From positions 2,930,501-2,994,500 of the forward strand of contig CP004371.1 in NCBI GenBank assembly GCA_000597885.1: a DNA stretch of 64,000 nt. Reading direction: 5' to 3'. A program made the position numbers and the translations under genes. A model generated the notes under the pieces. It saw only the letters and a list, made by a program, of their open reading frames with translations. It was not told the DNA's origin and made no database searches. This stretch comes from Flammeovirgaceae bacterium 311. GTDB taxonomy: Bacteria > Bacteroidota > Bacteroidia > Cytophagales > Cyclobacteriaceae. Of the stretch, positions 43,637 through 53,985 are shown piece by piece; position 1 is the first letter of the stretch; every line of letters begins with the position of its first letter.

Positions 43637-44395
43637 ATGAAACGCACATTTTTTGTTCTGGCACTCGTGCTGGCAGCCTGCACCACTCCGCAAATGCTGG
43701 TAGATCAGCAACTTACAAACCAAAGCACCCCTATGCCGGTATCTGGCCGCCAGGGCCTGCTTATCAACCAAAAGATTCGCTTTGGCCACTACGAATCTGA
43801 AAAGGTTCAGCGCAGCTGGACCAGGAGCTATAGCATGGATGCATTTCTGGCCAAACTTCAAGACGCCAGAGACAAGTACAGCTTTACTCTTTTCGATAAT
43901 GACCGCGGTGCCTACACCATAGATGCCGTAAATCACATTAAAGGCGCAGAGCTGCCTGTTGGCCGCTTTCTGGGCAGCAACACCTCTGATGCTTTACGGG
44001 AGTTAGCTTCTTTTACCGTACAAACCAAAGACTTGTTTGCAGCAACCATGTACAGCAACAGCCGGCAGGAAGAATGGCACCTGATGCTGATGAACCGCGA
44101 CGACATCAGGAGAAATGGCCGCTATGCAGGCCTGCTCATAAACAATCAGCAGCAACAACAAATAGAAGTGCTGCCTGTACGCAAACTGCAGGGGGCTAAA
44201 ACCTGGGGTACCGATATTATTGGTTATGAATTCAGGCAGGAAGACAAATCCCTTGCTGCCGTAGAATTGATCAACAAAGGCAGGGTGTGGATAGATCCAA
44301 CACTGGACCCTAACATGCAGCTGGTGCTGGCCTCTGCCAGTGCCACCTTGCTCCTGCAGCAGGAGCTTGAGTTACCTTCAGAGCAAATTCATTAA
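43637..44395 (+). CDS. Hypothetical lipoprotein
   Basis: 252 residues from the ATG at 43637, chosen because it opens 'MKRTFFVLALVLAAC', a textbook lipoprotein signal; the frame extends 43 residues upstream without such features. The mature chain has 'GRQGLLINQKIRFGHYESEKVQRSWTRSY' and 'RVWIDPTLDPNMQLVLASASATLLL', with mixed alpha/beta character. No family is recognised. A strong bidirectional terminator follows directly after the stop. Confidence 0.7.
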   Translation: MKRTFFVLALVLAACTTPQMLVDQQLTNQSTPMPVSGRQGLLINQKIRFGHYESEKVQRSWTRSYSMDAFLAKLQDARDKYSFTLFDNDRGAYTIDAVNHIKGAELPVGRFLGSNTSDALRELASFTVQTKDLFAATMYSNSRQEEWHLMLMNRDDIRRNGRYAGLLINNQQQQQIEVLPVRKLQGAKTWGTDIIGYEFRQEDKSLAAVELINKGRVWIDPTLDPNMQLVLASASATLLLQQELELPSEQIH

Positions 44396-44398
44396 AAA

Positions 44399-44432
44399 CC
44401 TTAGTCCCGGGTGTTACAGCCCGGGACTAAGG
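44399..44432. terminator. Bidirectional terminator
   Basis: A perfect 13-bp stem (CCTTAGTCCCGGG / CCCGGGACTAAGG) with an 8-base loop starts 4 bases after a stop codon and lies 27 bases before the stop of the convergent alcohol dehydrogenase gene. Confidence 0.8.
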
Positions 44433-44458
44433 CTTCTTTCCACCGACCGCTCAATCAA

Positions 44459-45613
44459 TTAAGGCTGCAGTACCACTTTTAGGCAATCGTCTTCTTTGTT
44501 GTTGAAGATCTCATATGCATGCGGAGCCTCGCTTAGCGGCATTTTGTGCGTGATAATATCATCGAGCGTTACCTTGCCCTCTTCTACCAGTGCAATAAGC
44601 TTTTCGATGTACGCCTGCACCGGCGCCTGGCCCATGCGCATGGTCAAACCTTTATCAAAAGCCTGGCCCAGCGGGAAGTTATTATAATAACTGCCGTACA
44701 CCCCTACAATAGAGACCACACCACCACGGCGCACCGAGCTGAAGCAATCATCCAGCACATTGAGCGTGCCTGCCTGCAGCCGCAGGGTATTCATGAATTT
44801 CTCCAGCACACTGCGGTCGGCCTCCATGCCAACGGCATCGATGCAGGCATCGGCACCACGGCCGCCCGTCATGCTGCGCACTACTTGTTTTACATCCTGC
44901 TCTGCCGAATTGATCACTTCTGAATTAGCCGTCAGCCTGGCTCTCTCCAGCCGGTAGGGCAGGATATCTACACCTATAACCCGGCCAGCTCCCTGAATCC
45001 AGGCAGCTTTTTGTGCCATAATACCCACAGGCCCACAACCAAAAACCACCACTGTTTCGCCACCTTTCAGGTTGCACCAGTCTACCGCTGCCCAGCCGGT
45101 GGGGAAAATATCTGTCAGGAATAACACCTTGTCATCGGGCATGCCATTTGGTACTTTGCGCGGTCCAAAGTCCCCGTAAGGCACCCGTACAAATTCGGCC
45201 TGCCCTCCGGAATAGCCGCCATACAGGTTGGTATATCCAAATAAGGCAGCCCCTTTTTCTTTCAACAGGCCGCCTTCCGGTCCGTAGTTATCGTTTGAGT
45301 TTTCGCAGTGGGTGTGCAGGTCGTGCTGGCAGAAATAGCAATTGCCACAGCTGATGGGAAAGGGCACCACTACCCGGTCTCCTTTTTTCAGGTTCTGAAC
45401 CGCACTGCCGGTTTCTACCACCTCCCCCATAAATTCATGGCCAACAATCATATTTTCCACCTGAGGAATTTTGCCATTGTAGATGTGCAGGTCGGAGCCA
45501 CAAATAGCAGTGGCAGTTACTTTTAAGATAATATCCCTGTTATCTTCAATAGTGGGATCAGGTACATTATCCACCTTCATGACTTTTGGCATGTGATATC
45601 GTACTGCTTTCAT
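44459..45613 (-). CDS. Zinc-dependent alcohol/formaldehyde dehydrogenase family protein
   Basis: 384 residues, cytoplasmic, medium-chain dehydrogenase fold. The catalytic zinc site is shown by 'AICGSDLHIYNG' and 'IVGHEFMGEVVE', the structural zinc by four Cys in 'SCGNCYFCQHDLHTHCE', and the NAD-binding Rossmann motif by 'VVVFGCGPVGIMAQKAAW'. The length and 'ACIDAVGMEA' segment fit the glutathione-independent formaldehyde dehydrogenase/threonine-dehydrogenase-like branch. It oxidises an alcohol or aldehyde adduct with NAD. The gene is monocistronic by its setting. Confidence 0.88.
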   Translation of the reverse strand: MKAVRYHMPKVMKVDNVPDPTIEDNRDIILKVTATAICGSDLHIYNGKIPQVENMIVGHEFMGEVVETGSAVQNLKKGDRVVVPFPISCGNCYFCQHDLHTHCENSNDNYGPEGGLLKEKGAALFGYTNLYGGYSGGQAEFVRVPYGDFGPRKVPNGMPDDKVLFLTDIFPTGWAAVDWCNLKGGETVVVFGCGPVGIMAQKAAWIQGAGRVIGVDILPYRLERARLTANSEVINSAEQDVKQVVRSMTGGRGADACIDAVGMEADRSVLEKFMNTLRLQAGTLNVLDDCFSSVRRGGVVSIVGVYGSYYNNFPLGQAFDKGLTMRMGQAPVQAYIEKLIALVEEGKVTLDDIITHKMPLSEAPHAYEIFNNKEDDCLKVVLQP

Positions 45614-45796
45614 AAAAAAATGTGTTACAATTGATGAAATTTTCTCTTTAAAAAAGCAACCTGATTAAGATCAGAAGGTTGGCATTCAACAAAGCAACTT
45701 CTAATATAAATAGCGTTAATACATTGGCAGCGAGCAGCATGTCCAACATGAGATCTGCTGAGGCAAACCCAATTTTATCTAGCCAGAACGACACAT

Positions 45797-46822
45797 ATGC
45801 TATATCGTTTTTTATTAATCACAACACTACTGATCTCCTTCAGCAGCACTGCTCAGGTATACAAAAACCTTGTATTTGAAGGAGCCGGCATTAGAGGGCT
45901 TGCCTATGCAGGGGCTTTGAAGGAGCTGGAAAAGCAGGGCTTACTCCTTCCTGTAGAAAAAGTAGGTGGTACATCTGCCGGTGCCATTACCGCCCTTGCC
46001 GTATCCCTGGGGTACAGCAGCCATGAGCTGGAGGAGCTGATTTACAACACAGACTTTCAGCAATTCAATGACGGCCGGTTTATCTTTATTGGTGGCATTA
46101 GCAGAACAACAAAGCGCTTTGGCTGGTATCGTGGAGAAAAAATTACCCGATGGATTGGCAATATCATTGAAAAGAAAACGGGCAATGCTGACATTACTTT
46201 TCTGGAGCTGCACCAGCAGGGATATAAAGAGCTCTACATTACCGGCACAAGCCTCAACCAGCAGAAGCTGCTGGTTTTTTCGCACCACAACTATCCTCAT
46301 ATGAAGGTGAAAGATGCCGTTAGAATAAGCATTTCCATTCCTCTTTACTACGGCGCTGTGTGCATAGATAAAGACGGAAGGGTACTTAAACAGAAAAACA
46401 ATACAAGCTGCGATAATGTGATGGTAGACGGGGGCATCGTAGGTAACTTTCCCATACATATCTTCGACAGCACCAGGCAGCAAAATGGGGAAACTGCCAG
46501 AGTAGCAAACCAGCAGACGCTGGGGTTCAGAATTGATTCTGATGCCCAGATTCAGTCTGATGCAGAAGGCCAGGGGCTGGCCCCGGTTGATATTCAAAAC
46601 TTCATGGATTACACTGGCGCCTTTTATATATACGTACTGGAAAGCCTAAACAGAACCCCTCTTACAGAAGAAGACTGGGACAGAACAGTATCCATCAGCT
46701 CTGCTGATATCGGTCCGCGGGTAAAGCGCCTGAACAAAGAGCAAAAAGAGCTCCTGATTGAAAACGGGAGAATGGCAGTAGTGCGGTTTATGGAGGCAGG
46801 AGAAGACCCGACAGGGCTCTAA
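45797..46822 (+). CDS. Patatin-like phospholipase, secreted
   Basis: 341 residues with a short signal peptide ('LLITTLLISFSSTAQ'). The oxyanion loop 'FEGAGIRGLAYAGAL', the nucleophile 'VGGTSAGAITAL' with S60 and the dyad Asp in 'VMVDGGIVGNFPI' (D211) form the complete patatin catalytic set. Patatins hydrolyse acyl chains of phospholipids or other lipids. There is no C-terminal barrel (length 341), unlike the larger Bacteroidota patatin/OmpA fusions, so it should be periplasmic or released. Confidence 0.9.
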   Translation: MLYRFLLITTLLISFSSTAQVYKNLVFEGAGIRGLAYAGALKELEKQGLLLPVEKVGGTSAGAITALAVSLGYSSHELEELIYNTDFQQFNDGRFIFIGGISRTTKRFGWYRGEKITRWIGNIIEKKTGNADITFLELHQQGYKELYITGTSLNQQKLLVFSHHNYPHMKVKDAVRISISIPLYYGAVCIDKDGRVLKQKNNTSCDNVMVDGGIVGNFPIHIFDSTRQQNGETARVANQQTLGFRIDSDAQIQSDAEGQGLAPVDIQNFMDYTGAFYIYVLESLNRTPLTEEDWDRTVSISSADIGPRVKRLNKEQKELLIENGRMAVVRFMEAGEDPTGL

Positions 46823-47599
46823 AAAATGATACGCCCACATCTGTTTTCCAGGATGATGGGTAAGTGTACAGCAGCTCCGATATCCTTTACTGCCAAATGC
46901 CGGCACCAGATGTGCCATACACATAAGTCTGGAGAACATCCTGAAGGCACTATCATACTCCAGGCACGATAGTATCCGGAAAAAACCCATCCCTCAATTC
47001 CATGCCCTCAGCAGCAACCTGCCCGGTCCTGCTTTTCAGAGATCTTTCATTCAATTAAAATTATACAATTAAGCGCAAAGCAATTTTTCTTTTTGCTTTT
47101 GCCTGTAAAGCAGTATAGAACAGCATACAATCCTTTGCGGCAGATGTGATCTTACACCTATAAATCTATCTGCCAAAAATTTATCTATGATAAAGTTATA
47201 TTTTTTAAAGGATCATATCGGGTGGCACCTTGCACACAATCCTTGTCAGCCACCTGCGTACCAGCGTGCCCCGACAGTATGCTGCTGGTGTACAATAGCT
47301 GTTACTGCCACATGCTAATCTAAAATATTCTTTAGGATATAGTTTTCTAAAGGCCTCCGGAGCATTTTATAAAATACGGCTCCCTGCGTTTTTCACTCCT
47401 GGCTTATTTTCGAGGCTGCTGCCAATGACTGGCAAAGAGTAATGCCTGCCCCATACCATCTTAAGAGGGAGAGAGCCCTGCACTCAATTTTCCGGAACTG
47501 AATTTTAACAAGCCTGGGCACCTGCAGCATCATTTGCAACTACCAATAATCCATCAAGAACCTGAATATTTTTTAACAACCTTCAAAATTAAATTATTT
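46823..47599. other. Long intergenic region
   Basis: 777 bases, A/T-rich, with no gene of convincing composition. Short open frames occur but lack start context or family features. No hairpin terminator with T-tract was found directly after the patatin gene. The last part should hold the promoter of the T9SS protein. Confidence 0.45.
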
Positions 47600-50500
47600 A
47601 TGAAAAAACGTTTTACAAGAAGTTTTTCATCATGGGGTATCCTATCCCATGGACCCGGCAGGAAAACCAGTACGGCTCTGCTGTTTCTTTTCTGTACTTT
47701 CTTACTTGCTTTTACCGCTTCTGCCCAGTCTGAAGCAGAAGGTATAAGCCCTACCTCCTACAGATACCTGAGACTAACAGTTTTGGGTGGTGTGAGCCAC
47801 CAAAAAGTAACGATCAATGAAATAAACTGGCTGGTAGGAGCCGACGTTTATCCTGATATACGTACTACTTCCGGCTCTACCAATGTTACTGCGCCAGAAA
47901 CAGATAACAGCGCAACAGCCTGGAGGGCTTATGATGGCATCACAGATTCTCCTTCTTCAGTCTGGAGACCTAACAGCCCAACCTACCCTTATTCAATTGT
48001 AATTGATTTGGGAACAGATGGAGCTATTGATCCCACAGGCATACAAATTGGTATTGAAGCCACCGAAAGAGCACTGGCTTCATTTTCAATTGAAGGTTCG
48101 AATGACAATGCTTCCTGGACAACCATCTATTCCCAAAGTGGATTAGCTGTATCTGACTGGACGGCTAACACTTTTAAAACCTTTGAATTTCCGGATACCC
48201 AGGCCCCCACAGTTCCTGCCGGATTGAGCGCGTCAGCCATCAGAGCGGATGCTTTCATTTTGTCGTGGAATGCCTCTACAGATAATCGTGGCGAGGTCTC
48301 CTATGAGGTTTTTGCAGGCTCTGAATCAAAAGGAATCACTACCGCCACCTCCATGGCGCTTACAGCACTAAGCTGCAACACAACCTACGAAATGACGGTG
48401 AAGGCCCTGGATCCTGCAGGTAACCAGTCTGCTGCAAGTCAGCCTTTATCTGTTAAAACGCTAACCTGCATTACTCCGAACCTGATCAGCAATGGAGAGT
48501 TTAACGATGGCACCAATGGCTGGAGATCCATCTTTCACAGTCCGGCCGAGGGCAGTTTAGGAGTAGATACAGATGCAGATTTAAGTGGCTCCAATGCCGG
48601 TAAATTAACGATCAGCAATGGTGGGGCAGGCTGGCAAATAGAGCTTTTTACGGTATTAAACCTGGAAGAGGGTAAAACCTATGATATCTCTTTCAAAGCA
48701 AAAGCAGCAGAAGGCAGAACAGCCCAGGTAACTTTTCAGAGAGGATCCAACCCTTTTAATAACTATTGGTCGCAAACTGTAAACCTTACCACTACTACCC
48801 GGGAGTTTGGGCCATTCAGATGGACCTCTAACATCACCGATCCGGTGGCAAGGCTTAATTTCAGGGCCGGAGGTAGCGAAGCAGACGTTTGGCTGGATGC
48901 TATCGTGGTAAAAGAGGTGATCCTGACGGGTGATAACGAAGCACCAACAGCTCCCACCAATCTAACCGCCTCTAAAATCACAGAAAACGGGCTTGCCTTA
49001 TCCTGGGATGCCTCTACAGATAATGAGGCGGTTGCCCTGTATGAGGTATTTGCCGGTGTTACCTCCAAAGGCACTACTACGGCTACCTCCATGGAATTAT
49101 CAGACCTGAACTGTGGCACCAACTACTCCTTTACAGTATTAGCCAGGGATGTAGAAGGAAACGTTTCTGAGCCAAGTGATAGCAAAAGCGTTGCCACCAG
49201 CGCCTGTTCCGTACCCACAGATCCTAATACTGCGCAACTCGGCATGAACATGTCGTCGCCAAGACCGTGGAATTCAGAATTTATCTTTACCAACCTGGCC
49301 CACTACTCCATGACCTGGATGCCGGTAGAAACAGCTCCTGCTTTTAATGTAAGGATACCGAGCAGTGAATTAACAGCCGAAAGGTATTTGCAACCTGGCG
49401 CTACCGGCAGGCTAAATGTTTTCTGGGATTTAAACCCGGCCTTTATCACTACCGGCGAATATGTGTTCACCTATGAAGGCACTGCCGATGTGGCACTTTC
49501 TACCTATAGCAGTAATGGGTTCACTGAGGTATCCAATGAGCCTGGCAGAATCGTGATAAATGTAGCTGCAGCTACTTCAAACAGGTTCTTGTATTTTGAT
49601 GTGACCAGCAACAGCGAAACAGATCCCATCAAAAACATCCGGTTCACTGAAATAGACCGGGAGCATGTTACAGAAATCTTCAGGCCCGAGATTGTAAATG
49701 ATTATGCGAGCTTAAAAGCCTTCAGGTTTATGGACTGGATGAAGGTAAACAACAGTACAATCAGCCGCTGGGAAGAATATCCTGCCGACAATGCACTGCT
49801 CCAGACAGAAAATGTGAGCATCAACTACATGATAGCCCTTGCTAACCAGACCGGTATGGATGCCTGGTTCTGTGCCCCTCTCCTGGCAGATGATGACTTC
49901 TTACGGCAGCTGGCGGTTAGGCTGAGAGATGAGCTAAATCCTGATTTAAGGGTTTACATTGAGCTTTCCAACGAAGTATGGAACGGAAGTTTTGCCGCTA
50001 CAGGCCAGGCCGCCGCAAAAGCCAGGGAACTTGGCCTTACTGATAACACCAACAACAAGCAGGCGGCAGGTATATACTATGGCTACAGAACTGCCCAAAT
50101 GGAAAATCTATTTGAAGAAGTATTTGGTATGGCAGCTACAAAGCCTGCGCTTACCACGGTTGTTTCATGGCAGGCAGTAGATACCTGGTCTTTTGAAAAT
50201 ATGGTGATACCCGGTTACAGAATAGTGATGGGAAGCAGTGCGGCTCCGGAAGCGGTTGCAATAGCCCCCTACTTTGGCGGTAGTATTGGTTCTGCAGCCA
50301 ATGAAGCTGAAGTTGTAACCTGGTCATCAGATATGATTCTTGACCAACTGTTGTACAATACCTATGGTGATAGAATTACAGGCAGCTCTATTACTGTTGC
50401 GCAGTCCATAAACAATATGGCAACCTATAAGACAGTGCTGGACAAATATAATGTTCCTGAATTTCTGGCGTATGAAGGCGGCCAGCACATGGTAGCAGCC

Positions 50501-51028
50501 AACAATAACTCAACCCTGGTAGCCCTGCTGGCAGATGCCAACAGAAACAGAAAGATGTTTGATGCCTACATGGCCTACTTTGATGCTTGGAGAGACCTGG
50601 GAGGCGATTTGTTTGCCACCTTTGCCTCTACCTCCACTTACGGCAGAAGCGGCTCATGGGGCTGGAAAGAGCGGCCCTCGCAAACCAGGGAGCAGGCACC
50701 AAAATACGATGCCATCCTTACCTGGAACAGCAATAATCCGCTGACAACAGATGGTACTGTTTTAAGGGTAATTGCCGGAGATGAGGCTGCAGCCGCTTCT
50801 TTAAGAGATCTTAGGGTTTACCCAAATCCGGTAAAGCACGGATCTGTTACTGTTAAGTTTGATCAACCAACAGCAAACAGCCTGGTAATTTACAATAGCA
50901 ACGGAAAGGTGTATGTAAATGAAAGAATAGACCAGGAGTCAAAAACGATTGAACTCAAAGGATTTAATCCCGGATTGTACTTCTTTAAAATCAACGGTGT
51001 TTCTAAAAAGGTACTGATTCAGGAGTAG
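47600..51028 (+). CDS. Large secreted multidomain protein: discoidin-like, FN3, CBM4/9-like, GH-A-like domain, T9SS sorting domain
   Basis: 1142 residues from the ATG at 47600, which starts a basic N-region and signal peptide ending 'FTASAQ'; 22 upstream residues are discarded. A discoidin-like domain (~20-175: 'WRPNSPTYPYSIVIDLG') is followed by an FN3 domain ('PTVPAGLSASAIRADAFILSW'), a CBM4/9-like domain ('NLISNGEFNDGTNGW') and a second FN3 ('APTAPTNLTASKITENGLALSW'). Next comes a ~480-residue domain with 'VYIELSNEVWNGSF' and 'FLAYEGGQHMVA', which look like the acid/base and nucleophile Glu of a clan GH-A glycosidase. The end 'LRDLRVYPNPVKHGSVTVKF...GLYFFKI' is a T9SS type A sorting domain. 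It should be a surface or released glycan-active enzyme. The exact GH family is not assigned. It is not linked to the PUL by position. Confidence 0.8.
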   Translation: MKKRFTRSFSSWGILSHGPGRKTSTALLFLFCTFLLAFTASAQSEAEGISPTSYRYLRLTVLGGVSHQKVTINEINWLVGADVYPDIRTTSGSTNVTAPETDNSATAWRAYDGITDSPSSVWRPNSPTYPYSIVIDLGTDGAIDPTGIQIGIEATERALASFSIEGSNDNASWTTIYSQSGLAVSDWTANTFKTFEFPDTQAPTVPAGLSASAIRADAFILSWNASTDNRGEVSYEVFAGSESKGITTATSMALTALSCNTTYEMTVKALDPAGNQSAASQPLSVKTLTCITPNLISNGEFNDGTNGWRSIFHSPAEGSLGVDTDADLSGSNAGKLTISNGGAGWQIELFTVLNLEEGKTYDISFKAKAAEGRTAQVTFQRGSNPFNNYWSQTVNLTTTTREFGPFRWTSNITDPVARLNFRAGGSEADVWLDAIVVKEVILTGDNEAPTAPTNLTASKITENGLALSWDASTDNEAVALYEVFAGVTSKGTTTATSMELSDLNCGTNYSFTVLARDVEGNVSEPSDSKSVATSACSVPTDPNTAQLGMNMSSPRPWNSEFIFTNLAHYSMTWMPVETAPAFNVRIPSSELTAERYLQPGATGRLNVFWDLNPAFITTGEYVFTYEGTADVALSTYSSNGFTEVSNEPGRIVINVAAATSNRFLYFDVTSNSETDPIKNIRFTEIDREHVTEIFRPEIVNDYASLKAFRFMDWMKVNNSTISRWEEYPADNALLQTENVSINYMIALANQTGMDAWFCAPLLADDDFLRQLAVRLRDELNPDLRVYIELSNEVWNGSFAATGQAAAKARELGLTDNTNNKQAAGIYYGYRTAQMENLFEEVFGMAATKPALTTVVSWQAVDTWSFENMVIPGYRIVMGSSAAPEAVAIAPYFGGSIGSAANEAEVVTWSSDMILDQLLYNTYGDRITGSSITVAQSINNMATYKTVLDKYNVPEFLAYEGGQHMVAANNNSTLVALLADANRNRKMFDAYMAYFDAWRDLGGDLFATFASTSTYGRSGSWGWKERPSQTREQAPKYDAILTWNSNNPLTTDGTVLRVIAGDEAAAASLRDLRVYPNPVKHGSVTVKFDQPTANSLVIYNSNGKVYVNERIDQESKTIELKGFNPGLYFFKINGVSKKVLIQE

Positions 51029-51048
51029 GCCCTGCTCGTGGAGCAAAT

Positions 51049-51090
51049 AAGAATGGCCCCGGCAGGTAATACCGGGGCCATTCTTTTTTT
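51049..51090. terminator. Strong terminator after the T9SS glycosidase-like gene
   Basis: A 14-bp perfect stem (AAGAATGGCCCCGG / CCGGGGCCATTCTT) with a 9-base loop is followed by a T-tract. It is mainly rightward; the next gene converges from the other side. Confidence 0.88.
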
Positions 51091-51185
51091 CTGCGCATAC
51101 CTGATCAAAATGCAAAGCTCTGTGCTGAAGAAACTAAACTGCACCTTGGCATGCGCTATACACTTCTCCCAAAATGTATGCCGTA

Positions 51186-53807
51186 CTAACTTCCTACCTG
51201 CGCCAGATCGGCACCTATAAGGGAGTATATCTTCTGTTTTAACTCTTCCGGGTTAAAGGGCTTCACTACAAAATCCTGCATGCCGGAGGCAAAGGCCTGT
51301 GCCTGTACATGCGGCTCTACTGAAGCCGACATGGCCACTACCGGAATCCGGGCATTGCTGAACCCGGAGGCCCTTAAGCGCTCCACCACCTCAAAACCAT
51401 CAATATCTGGCAGCTGAAGGTCCATCAGCACCAGCTTATAGCTGTGCTGCTGCAGTAGCTCCAGCGCTTCAGCTCCTGTTTCCGCCATATCGAGCTGCAT
51501 ACCCCAGCGGATCAGGAATTTCTCTGCTACAAAACGGTTCAGGGGATTGTCTTCTACCAGCAGTATACGTACGTTTTCAAGGTTGTCTTCGGGCTCAATA
51601 ATAATCGTGTGCATAGGAACAGTCGTTTGGGAGAGTTTCTCGAACAGCAGTACAAAAGTAAAAACAGACCCCTCTCCGGGGGTACTTTCAACAGTAATCT
51701 GGCTATCCTGCAACTCCAGCAGGCGTTTGGTAATGGCGAGCCCAAGACCAGTACCGCCAAAACGGCGGGTGGTATCGGCCTCGGCCTGGGCAAAACTTTC
51801 AAAGATCAGGTGTAACTTATCGGCTGCTATACCAATGCCGGTATCTTCCACCTTGAAAGCAATGTGGCATTTGCCAGCCTCTTCTTTCAGCAGGCTGGTT
51901 TGGATGCGCACACTACCCTGTGCGGTAAACTTAACGGCATTGCTAAGCAGGTTGGTTAATACCTGCGACAGGCGCACCGGATCGCCCAGAACCATCTGTG
52001 GCAATTCGGCATCGTGCAAAACCTCCAGCAGAAGCCCTTTTTCGCGGGCGCTGGTCTGCATGGAGTTTTTCAGGTCTGATACCAGCTGGGGCAAATCGAA
52101 TGGTGTGTTTTCGAACACCACCTTACCGGCCTCTATTTTATTAAAATCAAGTACATCGTTGATGAGGGCCAGCAGGTTTTCGGCAGAAAAGCGCAGTATG
52201 CGCAGGTTTTCCTGCTGATCGGGCCTGGGGTTTTCCTGCAGCAGCACGTGCGTCATGCCAATAACGGCATTCATGGGCGTGCGGATCTCGTGGCTCATGG
52301 TGCTCAGGAACTGCGTTTTAATGCGGGTGGCTTCCTCTGCTTTTTCCTTGGCATCTATCAGCGCCAGCTCGGCCTGCTTCTGAATGGTAATATCTTCGGC
52401 AAATACCGTAAAACGGTCTGCTTCGCCATCTTTCATGATCGGGTGCACCCACACTTTAAAGGTGCATGCACGGCCTGCAATGTACCTGTTGTCCAGGTAT
52501 TCTTCCATTTTTCCAGCACGGGCTATCTCTACGCGTTCTAACCAGCTCAGTCGCTCCTTTTCCGGCACAGATGCCATCAGGTTCATACCACGGAAAGGTT
52601 CTTTCTGATAGAGCAGCTGAAGCAGGTTGATAAAGGCTTTGTTATAATCGAGCAGCTTAAAGTTTCTGTCTACCATCCAGATGGCGGTAGGGCTGTTGTC
52701 CAGAATACTGCGGATGTTCTTTTCCTTGCGGATCAGCTCCTGCTCGTAATGCACCCTTTCGGTAATATCCCTGGCGGTTATTACAATGCCGTTTACAGCC
52801 TGATTGGTTAGCAAATTGGATCCGTTGGCTTGCAGGTACATATATTCTCCGTTTGCCTTACGGTAACGGAACATAAAGGTTTGCCCCATGCCGCCATCAT
52901 GCACCCTCCGGAAGAAACGTTCCTGGCATTCCGCCACGTCATCAGGGTGTACAAGATCAAAGATCATCATGTTCCGGATATCGTCCTGTGAGTAACCGGT
53001 AAGCCGGTAAAACGAAGGTGTCAGGTATTTTACCAGGCCCTTGTTTCCGGTAACGCAAATAATATCAGATGCATTTTGAATAACAGACTTGAAATAGTCT
53101 TTGCTGGCTTTCAGGTTCTCCAGCAGCAGGTCGGAATATTGCAGATTACTCTCCAGGCTCCGCTCTTTCTCGGTTAATGCAACATTCAGATCTCCAAGCT
53201 GCTGTATGGCACCCGATAGTTGCGTTTGCTGCTGATTGGTGATGCGGAAATACAGAAAGGCCAGTAAAAAAGAGATCAGAATAGTTACTAAATAGTTAAT
53301 AACATACGCCTGCCGCAACACTTCCTCATCTACAAAAGTATTGATCACAAAGCTGTCTCCGGCCAGCCAGAGAAGTGAAATGGTAAAAAGCGGCACCAGG
53401 AGCACCAGCATTCTCTGCCATTTCCGGCGCATATCAAACACCAGGGCAGAGCCGAAAATAACCGGTATGAAGAATAAATGAGCACCACTGACTAAGCCTA
53501 CAAAAGCTGCCAGGGTAAAGCAGTAAATATTAATCTCCAGGTAAAGTGCAATTTTTGCGAGCTTACAATAGCCCAGCCTGTTGATCAGGGGCGTTAGCAG
53601 CATTATAACCGGGGCTGAGATCATAATTGACCGTAACAGCAGCCCTATGTTGGGGTAGGGTATAAAGTTGACTAACAGTATAACTCCCGCAATCAGCATG
53701 CTTAGCTGATTTACCAGTTTTATATACTTGGATTTTCCCATAGAGTATTCCGGCCTTACGCCCTGCTCGGAAACCCGGGAAAGAAAACTGGTAATTTTAC
53801 GGATCAT
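51186..53807 (-). CDS. Hybrid membrane sensor histidine kinase with PAS domains and receiver
   Basis: 873 residues. The N-terminal ~200 residues hold about six membrane helices ('LSMLIAGVILLVNFI', 'FVGLVSGAHLFFIPVIFG' and others). A coiled coil and PAS domain 1 (~235-360: 'NASDIICVTGNKGLVKYLT') and PAS domain 2 (~365-480: 'DNSPTAIWMVDRNFKLLDYN') follow. Then come HisKA with H506 ('STMSHEIRTPMNAV'), HATPase_c ('GTGLGLAI') and a C-terminal receiver with D796 ('LVLMDLQLPDIDGFEV'). All catalytic residues are present. There is no output domain, so the signal must pass to another regulator through a phosphorelay. No cognate regulator is adjacent; the ligand is unknown. Confidence 0.93.
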   Translation of the reverse strand: MIRKITSFLSRVSEQGVRPEYSMGKSKYIKLVNQLSMLIAGVILLVNFIPYPNIGLLLRSIMISAPVIMLLTPLINRLGYCKLAKIALYLEINIYCFTLAAFVGLVSGAHLFFIPVIFGSALVFDMRRKWQRMLVLLVPLFTISLLWLAGDSFVINTFVDEEVLRQAYVINYLVTILISFLLAFLYFRITNQQQTQLSGAIQQLGDLNVALTEKERSLESNLQYSDLLLENLKASKDYFKSVIQNASDIICVTGNKGLVKYLTPSFYRLTGYSQDDIRNMMIFDLVHPDDVAECQERFFRRVHDGGMGQTFMFRYRKANGEYMYLQANGSNLLTNQAVNGIVITARDITERVHYEQELIRKEKNIRSILDNSPTAIWMVDRNFKLLDYNKAFINLLQLLYQKEPFRGMNLMASVPEKERLSWLERVEIARAGKMEEYLDNRYIAGRACTFKVWVHPIMKDGEADRFTVFAEDITIQKQAELALIDAKEKAEEATRIKTQFLSTMSHEIRTPMNAVIGMTHVLLQENPRPDQQENLRILRFSAENLLALINDVLDFNKIEAGKVVFENTPFDLPQLVSDLKNSMQTSAREKGLLLEVLHDAELPQMVLGDPVRLSQVLTNLLSNAVKFTAQGSVRIQTSLLKEEAGKCHIAFKVEDTGIGIAADKLHLIFESFAQAEADTTRRFGGTGLGLAITKRLLELQDSQITVESTPGEGSVFTFVLLFEKLSQTTVPMHTIIIEPEDNLENVRILLVEDNPLNRFVAEKFLIRWGMQLDMAETGAEALELLQQHSYKLVLMDLQLPDIDGFEVVERLRASGFSNARIPVVAMSASVEPHVQAQAFASGMQDFVVKPFNPEELKQKIYSLIGADLAQVGS

Positions 53808-53985
53808 TATGCTTTTTCGCCCCTTTAACAGAAAGCTAAATAATACTATTGGCAGCGTAAAAAAAATGCATAAACAGCCCAGAAGTTACACCTCTGCCAA
53901 AGTGTCATTATTTATGCTTTTGCCCCGCTGTGGAACAGTTTTTGAAATGGAGCAGGCAGAACAATAAACTAAACTATTATAGGCT

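Noticed and set aside
46834-46990. Short frames after the patatin gene
   Set aside because: Under 50 residues on the plus strand with Cys/His-rich random composition and no conserved motif.
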